From assembly GCA_018262975.1 (NCBI GenBank), contig JADFDG010000001.1:255355-319354 (forward strand): DNA of 64,000 bases. Direction: 5' to 3'. The notes below the pieces were generated by a model. The model saw only the letters and a program-made list of their open reading frames with translations, was not told where the DNA came from and did not search any database. Shown here piece after piece: positions 58,715 through 64,000 of this stretch. Positions within the stretch are counted from its first letter, which is position 1, and each line of letters begins with the position of its first letter. The stretch is from Gammaproteobacteria bacterium. GTDB lineage: Bacteria; Pseudomonadota; Gammaproteobacteria; Pseudomonadales; JADFDG01. A program made the position numbers and the translations under genes.

Positions 58715-60490
58715 TCAGCCCTTGGGCTGTTCCTTCTCGCGCAGGCGGATGCCCAGTTCGCGCAACTGCTTCGCGTCCACGTCGCCCGGCGCGGCCGTCA
58801 TCAGGCAGGCGGCGGTCTGGGTTTTCGGGAAGGCGATCACGTCGCGGATGGAGTCGGCGCCGGTCATCAGCATCACCAGGCGGTCCAGGCCGAAGGCCAG
58901 GCCACCGTGCGGCGGCGCGCCGAAACGCAGCGCGTCGAGCAGGAAGCCGAACTTCTCCTGCGCTTCCTCGTCGCTGATGCCGAGGGTGTCGAACACCGCC
59001 TTCTGCATGCGCGGGTCGTGGATACGGATGGAACCGCCGCCCAGCTCGGTGCCGTTGAGCACCAGGTCGTAGGCGCGCGCGGTGGCCGTGGCCTTCTGCG
59101 CGGCGAACTGCTCCACCGGCACCTTCGGCTGGGTGAACGGGTGGTGACAGGCAGCCCAGGAGCCGTCATCGCCTTCCTCGAACATCGGGAAATCGACCAC
59201 CCACAGCGGCGCCCACTGCTGGGTGAACAGCTTGAGGTCGTGGCCGAGCTTGATGCGCAGCGCGCCCATGGAGTCGTTGACGATCTTCGCCTTGCCGGCC
59301 CCGAAGAACACGATGTCGCCGTTCTCGGCGCCCACGCGCTTCATCAGGTCCAGGGCGATGGGCTCGATGAACTTGACGATCGGCGACTGCAGGCCGGCCA
59401 CGCCCTGCGCCAGGTCGTTGACCTTGATCCAGGCCAGGCCCTTGGCGCCGTAGATGCCGACGAACTTCGTGTAGTCGTCGATCTGCGAGCGCGACAGCTG
59501 CTCGCCGCCCTTGGGCAGGCGCAGCGCCACCAAGCGGCCTTTCGGGTCCTTGGCCGGCTCGGCGAATACCTTGAAGTCGACGTTCTGCATCAGGTCGGCC
59601 ACGTCGACCAGCTTGAGCGGGATGCGCAGGTCCGGCTTGTCCGAGGCGTAATCGCGCATGGCGTCGGCGTAGGTCATGCGCTGAAGCGGCGCGAACTCGA
59701 CGCCCATCAGCTCCTTGAACAGGGTGCGGAACATGCCCTCGGCCACGCCCATCACGTCCTCCTCGTTGACGAAGGACATCTCGAGGTCGATCTGGGTGAA
59801 TTCCGGCTGGCGGTCGGCGCGCAGGTCCTCGTCGCGGAAGCACTTGGCCACCTGGTAGTAGCGGTCGAAGCCGGCCACCATCAACAGCTGCTTGAACAGC
59901 TGCGGCGACTGCGGCAGCGCGAAGAACTGGCCCGGGTGGGTACGCGAGGGCACCAGGTAGTCGCGGGCGCCTTCCGGGGTGGCGCGGGTGAGGATCGGGG
60001 TTTCCACGTCCAGGAAGCCCTGCTCGTCCAGGTAGCGGCGCATCAGCGAGGTGACCTTCGAGCGGAAGCGGAAACGCTCGATCATCTCCGGGCGGCGCAG
60101 GTCCACGTAGCGGTGGCGCAGGCGCACTTCCTCGCCCACGTTGGCGTACTCGTCCACCGGGAACGGCGGCGTATCGGCCTGGTTGAGGATCTCGATCTGC
60201 TTGCCCAGCACCTCGATGCTGCCGGTGGGGATCTTGCTGTTGCGCACCGCCTCGTCGCGCATGCGCACGCGGCCGGTGATCTTCAGCACGTACTCGCTGC
60301 GCACCTTGTCGGCCAGCGCGAAGGCTTCCTGCGTGTCCGGGTCGAACACCACCTGCACGATGCCGGCGCGGTCGCGCATGTCCAGGAAGATCACGCCGCC
60401 GTGGTCACGGCGACGGTGCACCCAGCCGCACAGGGTGACGGTCTCGCCGATGTGTTGTTCTCGCAGGTCGCCGCAGTAATGGGTGCGCAT
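58715..60490 (-). CDS. aspS: aspartyl-tRNA synthetase
   Basis: A 591-residue class IIb synthetase that loads aspartate on tRNA. The anticodon-binding OB fold is at residues 1-110 ([33 protein letters not shown]). Motif 2 is in [27 protein letters not shown], a bacterial GAD insert is in the middle, and motif 3 is [12 protein letters not shown]. It is separated from ruvC by a terminator. No yebC gene is present between them. Confidence 0.97.
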   Translation of the reverse strand: MRTHYCGDLREQHIGETVTLCGWVHRRRDHGGVIFLDMRDRAGIVQVVFDPDTQEAFALADKVRSEYVLKITGRVRMRDEAVRNSKIPTGSIEVLGKQIEILNQADTPPFPVDEYANVGEEVRLRHRYVDLRRPEMIERFRFRSKVTSLMRRYLDEQGFLDVETPILTRATPEGARDYLVPSRTHPGQFFALPQSPQLFKQLLMVAGFDRYYQVAKCFRDEDLRADRQPEFTQIDLEMSFVNEEDVMGVAEGMFRTLFKELMGVEFAPLQRMTYADAMRDYASDKPDLRIPLKLVDVADLMQNVDFKVFAEPAKDPKGRLVALRLPKGGEQLSRSQIDDYTKFVGIYGAKGLAWIKVNDLAQGVAGLQSPIVKFIEPIALDLMKRVGAENGDIVFFGAGKAKIVNDSMGALRIKLGHDLKLFTQQWAPLWVVDFPMFEEGDDGSWAACHHPFTQPKVPVEQFAAQKATATARAYDLVLNGTELGGGSIRIHDPRMQKAVFDTLGISDEEAQEKFGFLLDALRFGAPPHGGLAFGLDRLVMLMTGADSIRDVIAFPKTQTAACLMTAAPGDVDAKQLRELGIRLREKEQPKG

Positions 60491-60875
60491 CGCAGGTTAT
60501 CCGGACAGGGGTGGTACGGGCCCGGGGTGGCGACACCTCGCACGAGGCGGCGCCCGGACCGGAAGGGGCGCAAATTATAGCCACGCCGACCGGTGCCAGC
60601 CACACGCGTCGCCAGGCGACCGACCCGCGGCGCGACGCGCGCCGGGCAACGCAGCGGGCGAACCGGCGCTCGCCGGTGCCCGGAACGGGTGCAACGGGCA
60701 TTTTTCGCGGAAAAACACGGGAAAAACCCCGCTACGAGTATTGCCTGCCCCCGGTGATTGCAATATAAAGGGCCCACGTACGCGCCTGCGTGCGGCAAAA
60801 ACACCGGAAAAACCCGTGTTCGCGCTGCATCCGGACAGAAAAGTACGACTACCCTCCCAGACGAAGGAAGCAACA
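60491..60875. other. 385-base gap between aspS and the HU-like gene
   Basis: Divergent promoter region. The HU promoter is at about 60741-60769. Two 20-base near-identical repeats flank it: AAAAACACGGGAAAAACCCC at 60711-60730 and AAAAACACCGGAAAAACCCG at 60795-60814. No coding frame is supported. Confidence 0.6.
60741..60769 (+). promoter_or_regulatory. sigma-70 promoter of the HU-like gene
   Basis: TTGCCT (-35) and TATAAA (-10) are 17 bases apart, 107 bases before the ATG. Spacing and sequence are the best of any promoter seen in the window. Confidence 0.65.
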
Positions 60876-61334
60876 ATGGCCGCCAAGAAGAAAGCCGTGA
60901 AAGCCGCCAAGAAAGCCCCCGCCAAGAAAGTCGTCGCCAAGAAAGCGCCGGTGAAGGCCAAGGCCGCGAAAGCCACCAAGGCCGCCGCCAAGCCGGTCAA
61001 GGCTGCCGCCCCGGTCAAGCTGGGCGCCGTCAGCGAGCCGATGGCGAAGTCCGCCCTGCTGCAGCACATCGCCACCAACACCGGCCTGGCCCGCAAGCAG
61101 GTTGCCCAGGTGTTCGAGGAGCTGACCGCGGCCGTTGCTGCCCACGTCAACAAGAAGTCCAAGGGCCAGTTCGTCATGCCGGGCCTGTTCAAGATCACCG
61201 TGGTCCGCAAGCCGGCCCAGAAGGGTGGCAAGAAGGTCATGATGATGGGCAAGGAAGTCATCACCAAGTCCAAGCCGGCGCGCAACGTCGTACGCATCCG
61301 TCCGCTGAAGAAGCTGAAGGACTACGCCGCCTGA
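60876..61334 (+). CDS. HU-family DNA-binding protein with Lys/Ala-rich N-terminal tail
   Basis: A 152-residue histone-like protein. Residues 1-47 are a tail of Ala, Lys, Pro repeats (KAAKKAPAKK and similar) like eukaryotic H1. A HU-type dimer domain follows (EPMAKSALLQHIATNTGLARKQVAQVFEEL...GQFVMPGLFKITVVRKPA). The usual HU arm motif NPxTG is absent; the arm reads KPAQKGGKKVMMMGKEVITKSKPARN. The ATG has GAAGGAAG upstream. It is a nucleoid protein related to extended HU proteins of some Gamma- and Betaproteobacteria. Confidence 0.88.
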   Translation: MAAKKKAVKAAKKAPAKKVVAKKAPVKAKAAKATKAAAKPVKAAAPVKLGAVSEPMAKSALLQHIATNTGLARKQVAQVFEELTAAVAAHVNKKSKGQFVMPGLFKITVVRKPAQKGGKKVMMMGKEVITKSKPARNVVRIRPLKKLKDYAA

Positions 61335-61358
61335 TACCTCCCGGTATCCGCAGCGCAA

Positions 61359-61392
61359 GCGAAAAGGCCGGCATATGCCGGCCTTTTTCGTT
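61359..61392 (+). terminator. intrinsic terminator after the HU-like gene
   Basis: AAAAGGCCGGCATATGCCGGCCTTTTT forms a 10-bp stem (GGCCGGCATA with its complement, nearly palindromic) with a T run after it. Confidence 0.9.
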
Positions 61393-61408
61393 TCCGCCCC
61401 CGCTCTTC

Positions 61409-61476
61409 GTAGAGAGGGGGCCATGCCCCCGATTACCGAAAAGCAAAGAGCGTCGGGGGCATCGCCCCCTCGCTAC
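61409..61476. repeat. GTAG-type REP/BIME hairpin, copy B
   Basis: A 68-bp relative of the element at 23850-23926, again from GTAG to CTAC with arms of GAGGGGGCCATGCCCCCGA type. The loop differs. It lies between the HU terminator and the RCC1 gene on the other strand, both ends converging on it. Confidence 0.75.
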
Positions 61477-61491
61477 GAAAGACAACGAACC

Positions 61492-62763
61492 TCATCGAGT
61501 CCACAGCGACTTTTCAAACGTCATCAGATAGTCCAGCGAAACATCCGGATTGGCACGGCCAATCCCACGCTGACCATGGCGATTCCAGCCCATGTACCGG
61601 ACAGCGCCCGACTTATTAACACACGCAAAGGCCACCGGACCCGCCACCAGGGCGCTGCACGAGACCCCGCGAGAAATGACCACCGGGCGGTCGAGTCGCA
61701 GCTTCCTTGACGCCGGCGCCTCCAGAGAGGACCCGTAAACCAGATTTCCCCAGTAGATCAGGTCGCCCGACTTCGAAAGCGCGACCATGTAGTCAAATCC
61801 GGCCGCAATTTGCGTGATTTCGCTCAACGTCTCGAGACGCTTTGGCGCGTACTGCGACTCCACGTCCCCAAGGCCCAGCCTTCCGGACCCGTTCCATCCC
61901 CAGACCCACACCTGTCCATTCTCAAGCAACGCAACGCCGGCCATAACAGAAGAAAGACTTGCCTGAACAACGCGCCCCGGAAGCGCCACCCTGCCAACCA
62001 GAGAATCAGGGCCAACCTTGGCCGACTTCCGTCGACCACACTCATCGCGGACGCCGGCGGTTATCAGATTTCCATCCGCATCGATTCCTGCAATCACCGA
62101 GGAGCTGGCAGTAATCGAGACAATCCTTTCCATGCCATCAATGCGCAAAGGCCGACGACTCTCACGGGGCCCGCCATTTTCCGCAAACGGCGACCAATCC
62201 CCATCGCTTCCCCAAGCCCAAACCGATCCATCCTCGGCAAGCGCCACACCAATCTCCATGGCTGCAACTGCCGCTTTTATGCGTGGCAACCCGGGTATTA
62301 CATGAGGCGTCAACGAGAAATTCCCGCGCACCTCCTCTTCGGAACGTTCTTGCGCATACATCTCATCATCAAGATCGTATCCAAGCTGACCGTACCGATT
62401 GCCGCCCCAGCTCCAGACGGATCCATCCTTGGTTACAGCAAGCGCGAAATCCGAGCTGGCGGAAACAGATACTGCATCCCTGACTCCATCCACAACACCA
62501 GGCCAATATCCCTGTTCGGCACTTGACAGTCTTCTGGCCAAGACGCCATTCCGGTCAGTACCCCATGACCAGACCGATCCATCCTTCTTGATTCCGATGG
62601 AAAATCTGTCTCCCACCGAAAGCACGGGCCCATCGGACGAAACAACAAGCGGCTCACGAAGCGGCACATCCTTCATGCCTGCAAGAGGAAAACTGGCGCC
62701 ATCGCACCCGGTCACCACCAGCGACATAACGACACCAGCCACCACGCGATAGAGTGCCTTCAT
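61492..62763 (-). CDS. RCC1-repeat lipoprotein
   Basis: A 423-residue lipoprotein with signal and lipobox VVTGC. The mature part is a series of RCC1 propeller units: DGSVWSWGTDRNGVL, DGSVWSWGGNRYGQLG, DGSVWAWGSDGDW, NGQVWVWGWNGSGRLGLG, and GDLIYWGN, with regular spacing. In bacteria such propellers are surface or periplasmic proteins with binding roles. Base composition is clearly lower in GC than the surrounding genes, a sign of transfer. A paralogue starts 126 bases upstream and is cut by an IS element. Confidence 0.82.
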   Translation of the reverse strand: MKALYRVVAGVVMSLVVTGCDGASFPLAGMKDVPLREPLVVSSDGPVLSVGDRFSIGIKKDGSVWSWGTDRNGVLARRLSSAEQGYWPGVVDGVRDAVSVSASSDFALAVTKDGSVWSWGGNRYGQLGYDLDDEMYAQERSEEEVRGNFSLTPHVIPGLPRIKAAVAAMEIGVALAEDGSVWAWGSDGDWSPFAENGGPRESRRPLRIDGMERIVSITASSSVIAGIDADGNLITAGVRDECGRRKSAKVGPDSLVGRVALPGRVVQASLSSVMAGVALLENGQVWVWGWNGSGRLGLGDVESQYAPKRLETLSEITQIAAGFDYMVALSKSGDLIYWGNLVYGSSLEAPASRKLRLDRPVVISRGVSCSALVAGPVAFACVNKSGAVRYMGWNRHGQRGIGRANPDVSLDYLMTFEKSLWTR

Positions 62764-62889
62764 GAGTTCTCGCCTTCCGCCACTTCCCGAATTCCTGATT
62801 GACCTGTGCATCACCTACCGCCCTTCCCTGTCTGCCTCACTTTTTGCGAGGCAATTTCAATCCGCATGGCATCACGAGTCTTTACGGCC

Positions 62890-63411
62890 TCAACGATATG
62901 ACCACTTCGACACTTCCGGCGTCCGCCAATAGCGATCATCCGGTTTACGAACAATCGCACCAGTCCCTCGCTGGCCTTGTGCGTTGCTGACCCAGTACCG
63001 AACTCTCCCCAGAGAGTCGATTACGGCGTATGCATCAAACCCGCCTACCAACTGAATGGCTGGAGGGTTATCAAGTTCGCTGACAACGTGGGGAGAATGG
63101 AGATCCTTGCGGGGAAAAGGCGCGGGAGGCGGCGGTGCCAAGGCGGACACACCCCACGTTACAACCATGCCGCTATCCGTTACTGCGGCCGCCCCTGCCA
63201 AATTGCTGGCCAGCATCACTACCCGGGAGAGACCAGGCACGCGCTTGGGCAGCACCGTGGACGCAATGCCGGGAATACCCAACTGTCCGCCATTGTTCGC
63301 GCCCCAACTCCAGACTGTTCCGTCTGCCAGCAAGGCATAGGCCGCATCACCACCACCAACTGGAACTACATCCACGACGCGCCCGGGAAGCGCGACCGGG
63401 GCGGGCGTAAG
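62890..63411 (-). pseudogene. RCC1-repeat gene fragment interrupted by an IS21-family element
   Basis: The frame is open from the IS end at 63412 to a stop at 62890. It reads LTLTPAPVALPGRVVDVVPVGGG, then ADGTVWSWGANNGGQLG, and ends GRVRYWVSNAQGQRGTGA and SKWSYR. The final part is parallel to the C terminus of the neighbouring RCC1 protein, so this is a paralogue. The N-terminal part is missing and would lie beyond the IS, to the right of the window. Any GTG start inside is not a real one. Confidence 0.75.
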
Positions 63412-63414
63412 TGT

Positions 63415-64000
<586 letters not shown>

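Noticed and set aside
60483..60875. Extending the HU-like protein upstream to 60483
   Set aside because: The added 131 residues would cross the promoter and lack homology. The ATG at 60876 has a ribosome site and gives the known family start.
61493..62526. Plus-strand frames opposite the RCC1 gene
   Set aside because: They show no domain and run antisense to clear repeat units.
62764..62889. A possible gene between the two RCC1 genes
   Set aside because: Only 126 bases. I see no frame with a start signal; it probably holds the promoter of the first RCC1 gene.

Overview
This is a single chromosomal stretch of a high-GC (about two thirds G+C) Gram-negative bacterium. Two conserved blocks place it in the Gammaproteobacteria. 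One is bcp-gcvR / dapA-bamC-MBL hydrolase-purC (19.2-23.8 kb). The other is aspS / ruvCAB-ybgC-tolQRAB-pal-cpoB-queE-queC-tRNA-Lys (49.6-60.5 kb). Both orders are known from Pseudomonas-like genomes, but the missing yebC between aspS and ruvC, a histone-tailed HU protein and several other genes argue against Pseudomonas itself. A Nevskiales/Xanthomonadales-like lineage is my guess and is not proven.

Layout. 0-9.3 kb: SixA-type phosphatase, a neutral ceramidase, two uncharacterised envelope proteins, a GMC oxidoreductase, DUF2804 and DUF4282 proteins and a fatty-acid desaturase. 9.3-11.6 kb: an SCP2 protein and the glnK-amtB ammonium operon with a candidate sigma-54 promoter. 11.8-16.4 kb: a two-gene operon of a Slam-like (DUF560) outer-membrane secretion barrel and a large FecR-domain protein with three long repeats, which I read as a possible type XI secretion transporter and client. 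16.5-19.5 kb: thioredoxin CnoX and small envelope proteins, with a DnaA-box-like intergenic region. 19.5-31.3 kb: purine and lysine biosynthesis, BepA-like protease, OsmC, lipase, nadA, OmpW and two oxidoreductases. 31.4-41.7 kb: an Lcp/MpaB-like oxygenase, a START protein, then an eight-gene minus-strand operon (DUF523/1722, LitR-like MerR regulator, photolyase, NTF2, SDR, FAD oxidase, DUF1365, Cfa methyltransferase) whose promoter overlaps TGTACA motifs. It looks like a light / singlet-oxygen response unit that repairs DNA and remodels membrane lipids.

41.7-45.4 kb: a TetR-controlled GST/thioesterase operon with a perfect 24-bp operator palindrome. 45.4-49.5 kb: a metal operon (MerR regulator, copper ATPase, His-rich CDF exporter). 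49.6-61.4 kb: tRNA-Lys, queuosine genes, Tol-Pal, Holliday-junction genes, aspS and the HU-like protein. 61.4-64.0 kb: an accessory, lower-GC end with two related RCC1-repeat genes. The second is cut off by the left end of an IS21-family element whose istA runs off the window.

Small-scale structure includes a pair of GTAG-type REP/BIME hairpins (23.85 and 61.41 kb), several intrinsic terminators, and operator-like palindromes at the desaturase, ompW, tetR, merR/copA and litR promoters. No rRNA genes, CRISPR arrays or prophages were seen. Promoter and operator calls are by eye and are hypotheses.
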